52,116 bases of DNA. It comes from Thiomargarita sp. (GTDB taxonomy: Bacteria > Pseudomonadota > Gammaproteobacteria > Beggiatoales > Beggiatoaceae). Below are positions 1 through 8,804 of this stretch, in pieces. How positions within the stretch are numbered: the first letter of the stretch is position 1; each line of letters opens with the position of its first letter. The notes beneath the pieces were generated by a model. The model was not told where the DNA came from and searched no databases. It saw only the letters and a program-made list of their open reading frames with translations. Position numbers and translations under genes: made by a program. The stretch lies in assembly GCA_022729575.1 (NCBI GenBank), contig DZAL01000006.1:5511-57626 (forward strand), written 5' to 3'.

Positions 1-138
1 GATTTGACAACTTTTCGAAAGTTGTCAAATCTTCTTAAGTAATTTCAGATTTGACTTTCAGATTTGACAACTTTTCGAAAGTTGTCAAATCTTCTTAAGT
101 AATTTCAGATTTGACAACTTTTCGAAAGTTGTCAAATC
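1..138. repeat. Tandem array of TTTGACAACTTT hairpins
   Basis: Three copies of a 31-base hairpin (1-31, 61-91, 108-138) with 14-base arms GATTTGACAACTTT and loop TCG. They are separated by a shared spacer ending in AATTTCA, giving a 47-base period, and a truncated 13-base unit sits at 48-60. The array abuts the stop codon of the minus-strand phosphatase gene, so it lies in that gene's 3' end. Diverged copies lie at 9485-9515 and 15302-15334, also at minus-strand gene ends. Likely a terminator, mRNA-stabilising or REP-like element; no clear U-tract is present. Confidence 0.85.
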
Positions 139-1041
139 TTAAACAGTGCTTACATTGCCATAAGTATCCATTGGCATTCTCGGCGGTAACTCCGGCGTAG
201 TTGTTCCCAAATAATTCCACAGACTCCATCCTGCTAAGGTTAGAACCAAAACGCCTACCATGACATAACTGACTTGCGCTAGAAGATTTCTGGTTGGCCG
301 AATTCTTCGGATTAATATCACTGCCACATTATCACCCGTTAACCCACCGGCCCGAACCGCTTTTGCTACCAAAAATTTAGCAATTTTACGCAGTGGAAAT
401 GCTCGTTGTGGTAACCAATAGGCCATCTGCTCTGGTGCAATCTGGGCCCAAAAACCGTCGGTACAGAGCACTAAACTATCCTCGGTTTGTAATTTAGCAA
501 ATCCTAATTCTGGTGCTATGCTGGTATCTCCGCCTAGCCATTTGAGTAACTTTCCCTGGTCCGGATGTTGCGCCATTTGAGATTCTTTCAAACGACCTAA
601 CGTTACCAACAGTTGTACCACCGAATGGTCGTCAGTACGATGTAATAATTTATCTTGCCGAAAATGATAAAGTCGACTATCTCCTAGATAGGCCCACCAG
701 GCTTGATGCGCTTGTAGATAGAGCAGTACGCAAGTGCTATGCGGAGACACATTAAATTTTTGCCCCACTTTGTTAATGCGTTGGTGGGCTTGTTCACAGA
801 CGGTTTGCAAAAATTGCCGCGGGGAAGGATAGGAGGTTTTTCCTTGTTGCCATTGGTGCCAGGCCAGTTGCGCGACTTCAATCACTGCTTGCGAAGCCAA
901 GCGTCCACCATGATGCCCTCCCATGCCATCAGCCATGACTAACAAATGGCGGCTACCGTTAGCATTAGAAAAATGAGCCAGGCGGTCTTCTTGTTCATCT
1001 CGTCCCCCTGGATGGTGAGCAGTGGCAATTTCCCAGTTCAT
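139..1041 (-). CDS. PP2C-family serine/threonine phosphatase, membrane-anchored
   Basis: A 300-residue Mn/Mg-dependent phosphatase of the bacterial Stp1/PrpC type, which removes phosphate from Ser/Thr of proteins. Visible PP2C motifs are E18-D19, ADGMGGHHGG at 37-46, GDSR at 120-123, CTDG with D195, and GDN with D237-N238, so the metal-binding acidic residues are present. The catalytic domain fills residues 1-245. One hydrophobic segment at about 255-278 suggests anchoring to the inner membrane with the enzyme facing the cytoplasm. The ATG follows the TAA of the upstream pncB-like gene with no gap, so the two are probably co-transcribed and translationally coupled. No partner kinase is visible in the window. 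Confidence 0.9.
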   Translation of the reverse strand: MNWEIATAHHPGGRDEQEDRLAHFSNANGSRHLLVMADGMGGHHGGRLASQAVIEVAQLAWHQWQQGKTSYPSPRQFLQTVCEQAHQRINKVGQKFNVSPHSTCVLLYLQAHQAWWAYLGDSRLYHFRQDKLLHRTDDHSVVQLLVTLGRLKESQMAQHPDQGKLLKWLGGDTSIAPELGFAKLQTEDSLVLCTDGFWAQIAPEQMAYWLPQRAFPLRKIAKFLVAKAVRAGGLTGDNVAVILIRRIRPTRNLLAQVSYVMVGVLVLTLAGWSLWNYLGTTTPELPPRMPMDTYGNVSTV

Positions 1042-2544
1042 TTAGTCATTTATCAAACCGCAGTTTGACACTCCTGATTTAGCTTGGTCGATGAGCCGTT
1101 GTTTGAGTAGGTAAAGGTTAATTTCTACATTAACGGGGTAAATCTCAGGGTGGTCTAAGCGTTTAATTGCTGGAGGACATAAAGTCAGTTGTGTTTGTAC
1201 CTGCTGACGAATTTGCTGGAGGGTCGGCAATGGAGTCACCAATTGTCCTTGACGTAATATAGGCACTAATAAATCTTGCCCTGGCGGGTCCGCCGGTAAA
1301 GTGACGGTGTGACCATGGGCATCGATTAAAGTAATAGGGTCCTGTGGCGGACGGAGTTCATCAAATAACAAGTCGCTACGAAATAGTGAAGGGCCAGAGC
1401 CAGTAGCCTCCGTAAAGCGTCGCACTTGCAATAAACCAGGCGTGGAAATTTTGATAGGGTCATCGGACAATTTGAGACGATATTGCCAATCACCGGCGAA
1501 ATTGCGTAGAGCCGTTAGCTTATAAACACCACCTAACGCAGGTTGGTCATAACTGGTAATCAATTTGGTTCCCACTCCCCAAATATCAATCGCGGCCCCG
1601 TCGGCTTGAAGTTGACTGATGAGGTATTCATCTAAATCGTTACTGGCAACAATTCGGGCCGAGGATAAGCCGGCGGCATTTAATAATTGACGCGCCTGTT
1701 GACTGAGTGCCACTAAATCACCAGAATCTAAGCGGATTCCCAACAATTGATGACCTTGGGCTTGCAACCAATGAGCCGTTGTGATAGCTTGTTTAATACC
1801 TTTTAAAGTATCAAAAGTATCCACCAAAAAGATACAATTATTGGGCATCGCTTCTGCATACGTTTGAAAGGCTTCGGCTTCGCTGTCAAAAGACATTACC
1901 CAACTATGGGCATGAGTCCCGCGGACCGGAATGCCATAAAGTTTGCCAGCGAGGACGTTAGACGTGCCGGCACAACCTCCAAGGTAAGCGGCCCGACTGG
2001 CAGTGAGCGCACCGTCGATACCTTGGGCGCGGCGCAAGCCAAATTCCAAGATGGGGGCCCCGGCGGCCGCTTGGCAGACCCGCGTCGCTTTAGTCGCGAT
2101 CAAAGTTTGAAAGTTGATAATATTCAGCAATGCGGTTTCCAAGAGTTGGCAAGTTAATAACGAGCCTTGGACACGTAATAATGGCTCATTAGGAAAGACG
2201 AGGCTACCTTCGGGTATGGCATTCAGATGACAGTCAAAACGTAACTGTCCTAAATAATCTAAAAAGGCTTGTTCAAATAAAGACTTACCATCAGCACCCG
2301 TTAACGTGGCTAGATAGTTTAAATCACTTTCAGTAAAATGCAGGTCTTCCAAATATTCTACCACGGTACTTAAACCCGCGGCAATGGCATATCCCCCGGC
2401 AAAAGGTGATTTGCGAAAAAATAAAGTAAACACCGCTTCTTGTGTCGCTTTGCCGGCTTTCCAATAGCCATAAGCCATAGTTAATTGATATAAATCGGTC
2501 AATAATGAAAGCGAATGTTGATATAATTGTTTAAGTAAATTCAT
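1042..2544 (-). CDS. pncB: Nicotinate phosphoribosyltransferase
   Basis: A 500-residue enzyme that converts nicotinate, PRPP and ATP to nicotinate mononucleotide in the cytoplasmic NAD salvage pathway. Family hallmarks are the N-terminal LLTDLYQLTMAYGYW (14-28), FGLRRAQG (168-175) with the double Arg that contacts phosphate, GTHAHSWVM (209-217) with the His expected to be phosphorylated, and later RLDSGDL and GVGTKL. Its length matches the longer form of the family. The start is the ATG at 2544, and no strong ribosome site precedes it. It ends directly before the PP2C start codon. No shift or truncation is seen. Confidence 0.92.
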   Translation of the reverse strand: MNLLKQLYQHSLSLLTDLYQLTMAYGYWKAGKATQEAVFTLFFRKSPFAGGYAIAAGLSTVVEYLEDLHFTESDLNYLATLTGADGKSLFEQAFLDYLGQLRFDCHLNAIPEGSLVFPNEPLLRVQGSLLTCQLLETALLNIINFQTLIATKATRVCQAAAGAPILEFGLRRAQGIDGALTASRAAYLGGCAGTSNVLAGKLYGIPVRGTHAHSWVMSFDSEAEAFQTYAEAMPNNCIFLVDTFDTLKGIKQAITTAHWLQAQGHQLLGIRLDSGDLVALSQQARQLLNAAGLSSARIVASNDLDEYLISQLQADGAAIDIWGVGTKLITSYDQPALGGVYKLTALRNFAGDWQYRLKLSDDPIKISTPGLLQVRRFTEATGSGPSLFRSDLLFDELRPPQDPITLIDAHGHTVTLPADPPGQDLLVPILRQGQLVTPLPTLQQIRQQVQTQLTLCPPAIKRLDHPEIYPVNVEINLYLLKQRLIDQAKSGVSNCGLIND

Positions 2545-2571
2545 AAATTAAATTTCTCGGTACGCCAGGAA

Positions 2572-2589
2572 TCCAAAACCGGTTTTGGA
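2572..2589. repeat. Short palindrome TCCAAAACCGGTTTTGGA
   Basis: A perfect 18-base palindrome in the 71-base gap between the divergent pncB and lptD genes, followed by CTCCTTAACT. Related GTCCAAA...TTTGGACTCC hairpins occur at 28115-28136, 31478-31499 and 43085-43112, so it belongs to a dispersed hairpin family. Its position could also affect the divergent promoters. Confidence 0.6.
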
Positions 2590-2615
2590 CTCCTTAACTA
2601 AGGATAATAACTATT

Positions 2616-4850
2616 GTGCAATATTTTAAATATTTTAAATATTTTAAAACCACGGTTGCCTGCTGGCTGGTCATTTTATACCACAGCACGGCGTTTTGTG
2701 CCACTGACGATTTTGCCATTTGCAAACCATTAACCGAGGTGGCCCCGCCCCGTCCGCAACTGCCGGTGCCAGAGCATGAGGAAGAAATACGGTTAATTTC
2801 AGATGAAGCCTTAATCCAAGAAAAATTAGGCATTTCTACTTTTACGGGTAATGTCTTAATGCAGCGCGGGCCACAAATTTTGCAAACTCAGAAAATGGTT
2901 TATGACCGTACTCAAGATATTGTTGATAGTGGCGGCCAATTCACCCTCTGGTCGCCTAATTTTATCGTAAGTGGCGCCAAAATCAAGTTACATTCTTTGA
3001 AACAAGGCGAAATGAACGAAGCCAATTATTGGCTATTAGCACCACGACGAGCGCGTGGCCATTCGGAGAAAATTATTCAACAATCCAAAGACGTGGTTAT
3101 TTTAGAAGATACCAGTTATACCACTTGTGACCCCCAAAAAGAAATTTGGCGATTAGATGCCAGTGAGGTAACCTTGGATAATGCTACGGATACTGGCACC
3201 GCTTATCATGTCACAGTGAATATATTGGGCCTGCCGGTGTTTTATACCCCTTATTTATCGTTTCCACTCAGTCAAGCTAGAAAGTCCGGTTTTTTAGCTC
3301 CCAATATGGGAAGCTCCGATGAAACCGGGACCGAATTTAGTATTCCTTATTATTTGAATTTAGCCCCTAACTACGATGCCACTATTACGCCACGAGTCAT
3401 GACGCGACGGGGGCTCCTGCTTAACACCGAATTTCGCTATTTGACGGCAGGCACTGGCGGCCAGGTAGAATTAGAATATCTGCCTCATGATAAAGCCTTC
3501 GGGGCCGACCGGACTTCGCTGTCGTGGCGACATCATGGTTTATGGCGAGAACATTGGTACACCGACCTTAATTTGAATTATGTCTCAGATGAGCGTTATT
3601 TTGAACAATTAGGTAACAATATCAGTGTTGCCAGTATTACTCATTTAGAGCGACGAGGAGATTTATTATACCTGGGTAACGGTTGGGATGTCTTGTCGCG
3701 AGTCCACAGTTTTCAAACTTTAGACCGCAATCCCAGTGCGCGTCCTTATCAACGAATCCCTCAAGTGGTGTTTAACACCCGGTGGCCACCAGAGAATCGC
3801 CGGTTCAATACGCAAATTCAAACCGAATTAGTGAATTTTGACCGGGATACCAATCTAGTCAATGCGCCCATTGGGACGCGCTTAGATATAAAAGCCATGA
3901 TGAGTTATCCCTGGCGCACACCGAGCACTTTTGTGATTCCCAAATTATCGGTCCGCTACACGCTTTATAACCTCGACCAGGTCGCCGAGGAGGCACCCAC
4001 TGGTCCAGACCGTTTGCTCTTCACCGCCAGTGCGGACAGTGGATTATTATTAGAGCGCGACGCGACGCTGTGGGAGCAGCCATTACTCCATACCTTAGAG
4101 CCACGTTTGTTTTATCGTTACACGCCCTATCGTAACCAAACCGATTTACCGATTTTTGATACCGCGCAATATGATTTATCTTATGGGCAATTATTTCGAG
4201 ACAATAATTTCAGTGGCACGGATCGAGTCGATGACAGTCATCAACTCACACTCGCGTTGACCACTCGTTTATTAAATGCCACCACTGGATTGGAACATTT
4301 ACGTACTAGCGTGGGTCAAGCGTATTATTTTCGCGACCGTCGGGTGACTTTGCCTGGCGAATCGGCGGTCACTGATCCCACTTCCCAGATGATCTTCGAA
4401 ATGTCAACTCAACCGGTAAGCAGTTGGACTGGAGCGGCAACTTTGATCTGGGACCCAAACACTTCAAACACTCAACAGACGGTGTTACGAACCCGTTATC
4501 GGCCCGATCCGGAACATCTGCTCAATTTATCTTACCGATTACGAGATGATGCCTTGGAACAAAGTGATATATCTTGGTATTGGTCATTAGGTAATCGTTG
4601 GAAAATGTTAGGACGCTGGAATTATTCGTTACCGAATGAAACGACTTTAGAAACTTTTGGCGGACTAGAATACAACAGTTGTTGCTGGGCAATGCGTGGA
4701 ATAGCACGACGATATTTGAATAATGTGGATGGCGAGAGTTATCTCAATGGTTTCTTTTTACAATTTGAATTAAAAGGATTAGGCGGAGTTGGGAAGAAAG
4801 CGGATACCTTTTTAGAACAAAGTATTGCGGGGTATCGGAATCAATTTTAG
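2616..4850 (+). CDS. lptD: LPS-assembly protein LptD (organic solvent tolerance protein)
   Basis: An outer-membrane beta-barrel that, with LptE, inserts lipopolysaccharide into the outer leaflet. It has 744 residues: a signal peptide at about 1-29 (hydrophobic core ACWLVILYH), an N-terminal OstA-type jellyroll at about 55-165 and the LptD barrel to the end. Four cysteines fit the known LptD disulfide scheme: C36, C170 and the adjacent pair C689-C690 (in NSCCWA). The start is a GTG preceded by AAGGA. The first codons are three copies of the 9-mer TATTTTAAA, giving FKYFKYFK, which is odd for a signal peptide. It is transcribed divergently from pncB. A degenerate family A repeat begins two bases after the stop. 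Confidence 0.93.
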   Translation: MQYFKYFKYFKTTVACWLVILYHSTAFCATDDFAICKPLTEVAPPRPQLPVPEHEEEIRLISDEALIQEKLGISTFTGNVLMQRGPQILQTQKMVYDRTQDIVDSGGQFTLWSPNFIVSGAKIKLHSLKQGEMNEANYWLLAPRRARGHSEKIIQQSKDVVILEDTSYTTCDPQKEIWRLDASEVTLDNATDTGTAYHVTVNILGLPVFYTPYLSFPLSQARKSGFLAPNMGSSDETGTEFSIPYYLNLAPNYDATITPRVMTRRGLLLNTEFRYLTAGTGGQVELEYLPHDKAFGADRTSLSWRHHGLWREHWYTDLNLNYVSDERYFEQLGNNISVASITHLERRGDLLYLGNGWDVLSRVHSFQTLDRNPSARPYQRIPQVVFNTRWPPENRRFNTQIQTELVNFDRDTNLVNAPIGTRLDIKAMMSYPWRTPSTFVIPKLSVRYTLYNLDQVAEEAPTGPDRLLFTASADSGLLLERDATLWEQPLLHTLEPRLFYRYTPYRNQTDLPIFDTAQYDLSYGQLFRDNNFSGTDRVDDSHQLTLALTTRLLNATTGLEHLRTSVGQAYYFRDRRVTLPGESAVTDPTSQMIFEMSTQPVSSWTGAATLIWDPNTSNTQQTVLRTRYRPDPEHLLNLSYRLRDDALEQSDISWYWSLGNRWKMLGRWNYSLPNETTLETFGGLEYNSCCWAMRGIARRYLNNVDGESYLNGFFLQFELKGLGGVGKKADTFLEQSIAGYRNQF

Positions 4851-4852
4851 AT

Positions 4853-4997
4853 GGTCCTTACTAGCCAATGGGGGTACTAACCGCCGGGGGCGAAGATTCC
4901 TAAACCTGGCAGGTGTTAAGTTTCCTAAACCTGGCAGGTGTTAAGTTTCCTAAACCTGGCAGGTGTTAAGTTTCCTAAACCTTTGAGGTTTAGGAAA
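4853..4997. repeat. Degenerate family A element with 25-base tandem repeats and hairpin
   Basis: It starts GGTCCTTACTAGCCAATGGG, a diverged form of the family A end GGTAGTCCCTRCCAA. Three direct copies of a 25-base unit containing CCTAAACCTGGCAGGT follow at 4896-4970. The hairpin at 4971-4997 has arms TTTCCTAAACCT / AGGTTTAGGAAA and loop TTG. No right terminal repeat is seen. It lies directly after lptD, so the hairpin may end its transcript. Confidence 0.75.
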
Positions 4998-5075
4998 CTT
5001 TGAACCTTTTCTCGTTCCCACGAGGAGCGGTCAGCCTTATACACCAGTCTTGCGACACCTCGATAACCAATTTTC

Positions 5076-5105
5076 CTCGTTCCCACGCGCCAGCGTGGGA
5101 ACGAG
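5076..5105. repeat. CTCGTTCCCACGC hairpin
   Basis: A hairpin with 13-base arms CTCGTTCCCACGC / GCGTGGGAACGAG and loop GCCA. Variants occur at 22785-22813, 43063-43132 and several times in 48252-48360. It is a dispersed element between lptD and comEC, with no coding content. Confidence 0.8.
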
Positions 5106-5106
5106 A

Positions 5107-5170
5107 AACCACCCCCAACCCCTCCTTGGTAAGGAGGGGAGAAAGAAGGGGTGGTTTGCGTAAAATGAGT
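5107..5170. repeat. Truncated family B inverted-repeat element (right half)
   Basis: It holds the ACCACCCCCAACCCCTCC block, an inverted GGTGGT block and a right end TGCGTAAAATGAGT (5157-5170), which matches the family B terminal repeat ACTCACCTTACGCA in inverse orientation. The expected left end is missing; the CTCGTTCCC hairpin occupies its place. The right end lies just downstream of the comEC stop. Confidence 0.65.
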
Positions 5171-5173
5171 TTA

Positions 5174-7489
5174 TTAATTATCATGCCAATAACGATGCAA
5201 ATCAACTCTGGCAAACCGGGGCGGTGACAAGCCGGTGGTGGTAAGATGATAGGTAATGGCACCTTGGTTGACAGTATCCCAGAGAATAATATGACGTTGC
5301 TGGTAACGTTGTACCACCTTAGCCGCAGGGTGCTTAAAGCGATTCAAATAGCCGGTGGAAAATAACGCTATTTTCGGTTTAACGGCATCAATAAATGATT
5401 CTACGGAAGATGTTTTGCTACCATGATGCGGCACGACTAAAATATCAGCGCGTAATTGTTGTGGATAATCATGGATTAGACGATATTCGGTCAATTTTTC
5501 AATATCGCTGGTCAATAATAAACTACTACCTGCGGTGCTGACTTTTAACACGCAACTTCGATTGTTAGAGTTTAACACAAAATCTCCTGTGGGAGATAGC
5601 ATTTGAAAATTAACGCCATCCCATTGCCATGATTGACCAGCGCGGCATTCACGGACGTTATGGTGCTCCGGTGAGAATATTGCGGGAGCACTGGTGAGTA
5701 ATTCCTTGACGATTAATTCTTGGAGGATAGTGGTGGTCCCATGACTATGGTCAGCGTCTTCGTGACTAATGACCAGAGTGTCAATCGATGACAAATTTTG
5801 ATGATGTAAAAATGGTACTACCGCAGTATTGCGTTGTGGTCCCGTATCATATACCAGTACATGTTTTTCGGTACGAATAACGGCGGCGAGTCCTTGACCC
5901 ACGTCGAGGAGAGTGAACCAGGCTTCACCCGGTGGAGGAAATTCACGCGGAAAAAAGAACAGTGGAAGGCACCAGAGGAGACCGAGCCATTTTGGTAGAA
6001 AGTGCCAGGAAAAGGGTGATAGTAAAATCGCCACCCCGATGATGGCAGCCCCGGTGGCCCACCAGGGCGGGAATACCTGTAACCATAAGGGCCATTGAAT
6101 ACTGGCTAACCAGGTGGGAAATACCCAGATGGCATCTAGTAAATACACTGAAATTTGTAATAAGAAGTGACTTAACTCTGGGAGCACGAAAATTAAACTG
6201 GTACCGATTAACACCAAAACGGTTAATAGACTAAACCAAGGAATTGCTACCGTGTTGGCCAGTAACGAGGTAATGAGGAGGAATCCATTACCAGACCAAG
6301 CGAGTAGCGGTGGAAATAATCCTAACGTGACGGCCCATTGCGTGGTAGCAGTGTTTATTCCCCAACGAATTAGCCAGGAAGATTCCCGCAAAGGTCGTCT
6401 GCCATTAAGCGCATACCTCATCGTGGCGAGTGCGCCAAAAGATAGCCAAAATCCTATGCTCATGACGGCCAATGGCTCATAAATTAATACGGCCAGTAGT
6501 GCCATGGCCAATATCCGTGAGCCAGTCAGGGTACGCGCCAAAAATATTCCAATCATGATGACGATTATCATCACTAAGGACCGTTGTGTGGGCACCGAAA
6601 ACCCTGCCAATAGTGCATAGCTGGTGGCGGCGAATACACTGAGGAGGATGGCAAAGTAGTCCGCAGGTAACCATAAGGCCGCTTGGCCTAAATAATTCCA
6701 AAAACGACGTGCTATCCCAAATATTAGCATGGCGACGAGACTAATATGTAAGCCTGAAACCGATATAAGATGGACGATGCCGGTACGTTTCATCATCTCC
6801 CATTGCTGCGGTTTAATGTCGGCTTGATGACCCACGGCTAAAGCAATAATAATAGCGGTGTTGGGATTATCGCCTAACCAGTCTTTGATTCTTTTTATTA
6901 ATTGGTAACGCCAGTGATCGATGATATTTTGGAACGAAGAGGGATTATTATTTAGCAATCGCCATTCTTTTGAGTTAGACTGCACTGAGCCGGTGGCACG
7001 TATTCCCCGTGGAAACGATATGCTCGAATAATCAAACACGCCCGGATTGAGCATAGGATGTACTTTTTTTAAACGTACTTGCAATTGCCATTCTTGCCCA
7101 GGAGAGAGTGGTTGTGGCGGTATACCAAACCAAGATAACTGTAGTTTACCGGGCAAAGATTTGTTAAGACCTTGAAAAGTTAACTGGGAGGGTATAAAAT
7201 AAAAACTCCAACCATAATTGGTTGTTAGCGGTATCTCCACAATGGTGCCTATGACTTGCACCGGTTGGTTTTCTATCTCTGGGAGCAATTGTGGTGTTAA
7301 TATTAAATTCGCCCGCCAAACGGTCCATAACAAACCTACGATGAAAAAAATAATTAAACGTAAACGAGGATAGATGACCGCCGCAGGTAAGAGGGGGAAA
7401 ATTAGCAGGGCCAGTCGACTGTCTGGTAGGTGATTGAGCATTTGACAGGCCAAAATGCCAAGTAGGAAGGCTAGGGTACTTGAGCGCAT
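5174..7489 (-). CDS. comEC: DNA internalization protein ComEC/Rec2
   Basis: A 771-residue inner-membrane channel protein for uptake of single-stranded DNA in natural transformation. The order is N-terminal membrane helices, an OB-like soluble segment at about 60-190, the competence domain with helices (conserved GLHISLV) at about 205-490, and a C-terminal metallo-beta-lactamase domain from about 525. That domain has LDVGQG, the metal motif SHEDADHSHG and VPHHGSK. Length and order match full ComEC. The ATG at 7489 starts directly at the first hydrophobic segment. No pilus or ComEA gene is adjacent. It is transcribed divergently from the DUF2062 gene. Confidence 0.93.
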   Translation of the reverse strand: MRSSTLAFLLGILACQMLNHLPDSRLALLIFPLLPAAVIYPRLRLIIFFIVGLLWTVWRANLILTPQLLPEIENQPVQVIGTIVEIPLTTNYGWSFYFIPSQLTFQGLNKSLPGKLQLSWFGIPPQPLSPGQEWQLQVRLKKVHPMLNPGVFDYSSISFPRGIRATGSVQSNSKEWRLLNNNPSSFQNIIDHWRYQLIKRIKDWLGDNPNTAIIIALAVGHQADIKPQQWEMMKRTGIVHLISVSGLHISLVAMLIFGIARRFWNYLGQAALWLPADYFAILLSVFAATSYALLAGFSVPTQRSLVMIIVIMIGIFLARTLTGSRILAMALLAVLIYEPLAVMSIGFWLSFGALATMRYALNGRRPLRESSWLIRWGINTATTQWAVTLGLFPPLLAWSGNGFLLITSLLANTVAIPWFSLLTVLVLIGTSLIFVLPELSHFLLQISVYLLDAIWVFPTWLASIQWPLWLQVFPPWWATGAAIIGVAILLSPFSWHFLPKWLGLLWCLPLFFFPREFPPPGEAWFTLLDVGQGLAAVIRTEKHVLVYDTGPQRNTAVVPFLHHQNLSSIDTLVISHEDADHSHGTTTILQELIVKELLTSAPAIFSPEHHNVRECRAGQSWQWDGVNFQMLSPTGDFVLNSNNRSCVLKVSTAGSSLLLTSDIEKLTEYRLIHDYPQQLRADILVVPHHGSKTSSVESFIDAVKPKIALFSTGYLNRFKHPAAKVVQRYQQRHIILWDTVNQGAITYHLTTTGLSPPRFARVDLHRYWHDN

Positions 7490-7535
7490 AGTGAGTTAAG
7501 AATAGAAAATGGAGGTAGTGATAGAAATTTTGCCC

Positions 7536-7568
7536 AGACCTACGAGGTCTTCAAGACCTCGTAGGTCT
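7536..7568. repeat. AGACCTACGAGGTCT hairpin
   Basis: A perfect hairpin with 15-base arms AGACCTACGAGGTCT / AGACCTCGTAGGTCT and loop TCA, in the gap between the divergent comEC and DUF2062 genes. A near copy is at 14040-14070. It lies in the shared promoter region, so it could influence expression, but it is more probably a dispersed repeat. Confidence 0.75.
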
Positions 7569-7581
7569 AAACCCATAATGG

Positions 7582-8061
7582 ATGAGTGTAAATAATATGA
7601 ATCGAAAATGCTTTCAACGGTGGCTACCGTCAGTGTCTCAAGTTAAATCTCAGCCGAAATTGCAATGGTTGGGTACTTGGTTACACGAGCCTCAATTATG
7701 GCATTATAGTCGACGCACTTTGGCTGGAGGCACGGCGGTGGGTCTGTTTTCTGCTTTTATTCCGATTCCGATACAATTTATTTTAGCGGCGGTGTTAGCA
7801 GTGATGTTACGAGTGAATTTACCACTGTCAATCACTTTGGTGTGGATTAGCAATCCATTGACCATGGGACCGATTTTTTATTTTACCTACCAAGTGGGTA
7901 TGGTGTTGCTCGGTTGGTCTTCTGACCAGGTGACGTTGACTAATTTTTGGCTACCTTTATGGTTGGGGTCATTGGTCATAGCAGTGATTAGTGCGGTTTT
8001 GAGTTATGGGTTAGTGAGCATATTATGGCGTTTGCAAGTGCAACGGCGACGGCAAAAATAA
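7582..8061 (+). CDS. DUF2062 domain membrane protein
   Basis: A 159-residue protein of the DUF2062 family, whose function is unknown. Family features are the near N-terminal RWLP motif, the RRTLAGGTAVGLFSAFIPIP segment around 45-65 and WISNPLTMGPIFYFTYQVG around 95-115, with about three hydrophobic helices in an inner-membrane protein. The tail is basic. The ATG at 7582 has no clear ribosome site; an in-frame ATG at 7597, giving MNRKCFQRW, fits the family start as well. The gene runs into decayed transposase sequence beyond its stop. No role is assigned. Confidence 0.8.
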   Translation: MSVNNMNRKCFQRWLPSVSQVKSQPKLQWLGTWLHEPQLWHYSRRTLAGGTAVGLFSAFIPIPIQFILAAVLAVMLRVNLPLSITLVWISNPLTMGPIFYFTYQVGMVLLGWSSDQVTLTNFWLPLWLGSLVIAVISAVLSYGLVSILWRLQVQRRRQK

Positions 8062-8112
8062 GCAGTCAAAGTACGAAATAAATTCCGTCTCAACTCGACC
8101 TTTTCATTGTAG

Positions 8113-8478
8113 GTCGTCAGGCCAAAACGCTGGGTGGTCGAACGTTCTTTCGCCTGGTTGGATAAATGCCGACGTCTCTGGAAGAACTGTGAACGACACT
8201 TGAACACTTCTCTTCAAATGGTCGTTTTGAGGTAGTCCCTACCAACTAATGGAGGTATTAAAATCCAGGTGCTAACTTTCCTAAACCTTACCAGTTTGAG
8301 GTTTCCTCAACCTCACCGGTTGAGGAAACCTCGGCGATTCTAAGTTTCCTAAACCTCAAAGGTTTAGGAAACTTTAACCTTTGATAACTCCTTGAAGGTT
8401 AACACCTCCATTGGTTTGGAGGAACTACCCGTCTTGGCGTTTCGGTCTCTCCTCCTTAAAAGATTTTGAACCGGCTCT
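8113..8478 (+). pseudogene. IS5-like transposase 3' remnant, split by a family A element
   Basis: The + strand encodes [23 protein letters not shown] residues, the conserved C-terminal block of IS5-family (DDE) transposases. Only the last 40 or so codons remain (8113-8230). The remnant is then interrupted at 8231-8429 by a family A inverted-repeat element and resumes at 8431-8478 with the IS end sequence TTTTGAACCGGCTCT. It is about 80-90 percent like the copy at 8490-8789 by eye. It has no start, no N-terminal catalytic domain, and is not functional. Confidence 0.75.
8231..8429. mobile_element. Family A MITE-like element inside a transposase remnant
   Basis: Imperfect terminal inverted repeats: the left end begins GGTAGTCCCTACCAACTAAT, and the reverse complement of the right end begins GGTAGTTCCTCCAAACCAAT. 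Inside are hairpins GGTTTCCTCAACC / GGTTGAGGAAACC and GTTTCCTAAACCT / AGGTTTAGGAAAC. It has no coding capacity. Comparison with the uninterrupted copy near 8738-8747 suggests an approximately 8-base target duplication (CGTTTTGA left, CGTCTTGG right, two mismatches). The element is about 199 bases. Confidence 0.75.
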
Positions 8479-8489
8479 TAGACCGGTTT

Positions 8490-8789
8490 CACTCCCCCCC
8501 GAGAGTCTCTCCTCTGGAGCGGTGGTCCTCGTTGCTGGAGGATACACCGGTGACTCCTTCGCGGAAGCGGTCCAGGCGGGGCCCGAGGCCACAGTGGAAG
8601 TAGTAACACGCTCGGAACTGCACCCAGTTGTCGTCAGGCCAAAACGCTGGGTAGTCGAACGTTCCTGCGCCTGGTTGGAGCAATGCCGACGTTTCTGGCA
8701 GAACGGTGAACGACACTTGAACACTTCTCTTCAAATGGTCGTCTTGGCGTTTCGGTCATCTCCTCCTTAAAAGATTTTGAACCGGCTCT
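8490..8789 (+). pseudogene. IS5-like transposase C-terminal fragment
   Basis: The reading frame ending at 8770 encodes VAGGYTGDSFAEAVQ, then [19 protein letters not shown] and [10 protein letters not shown], matching the last DDE-domain block and C-terminus of IS5-group transposases. An upstream ATG at 8411 lies inside the family A element and is not a real start. The N-terminal two thirds are absent. The 3' flank ends TTTTGAACCGGCTCT, as in the tandem copy at 8431-8478, so the two remnants are direct repeats of one IS end. Confidence 0.75.
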
Positions 8790-8804
8790 AAGAAGCAACT
8801 ACAA

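Noticed and set aside
1..138. CRISPR array
   Set aside because: The repeats are perfect hairpins and the spacers between them are the same sequence, not unique; no cas genes nearby.
8411..8770. 119-residue frame read as an intact gene
   Set aside because: Its ATG lies inside the family A repeat; only the C-terminal part matches a transposase, so it is a remnant.
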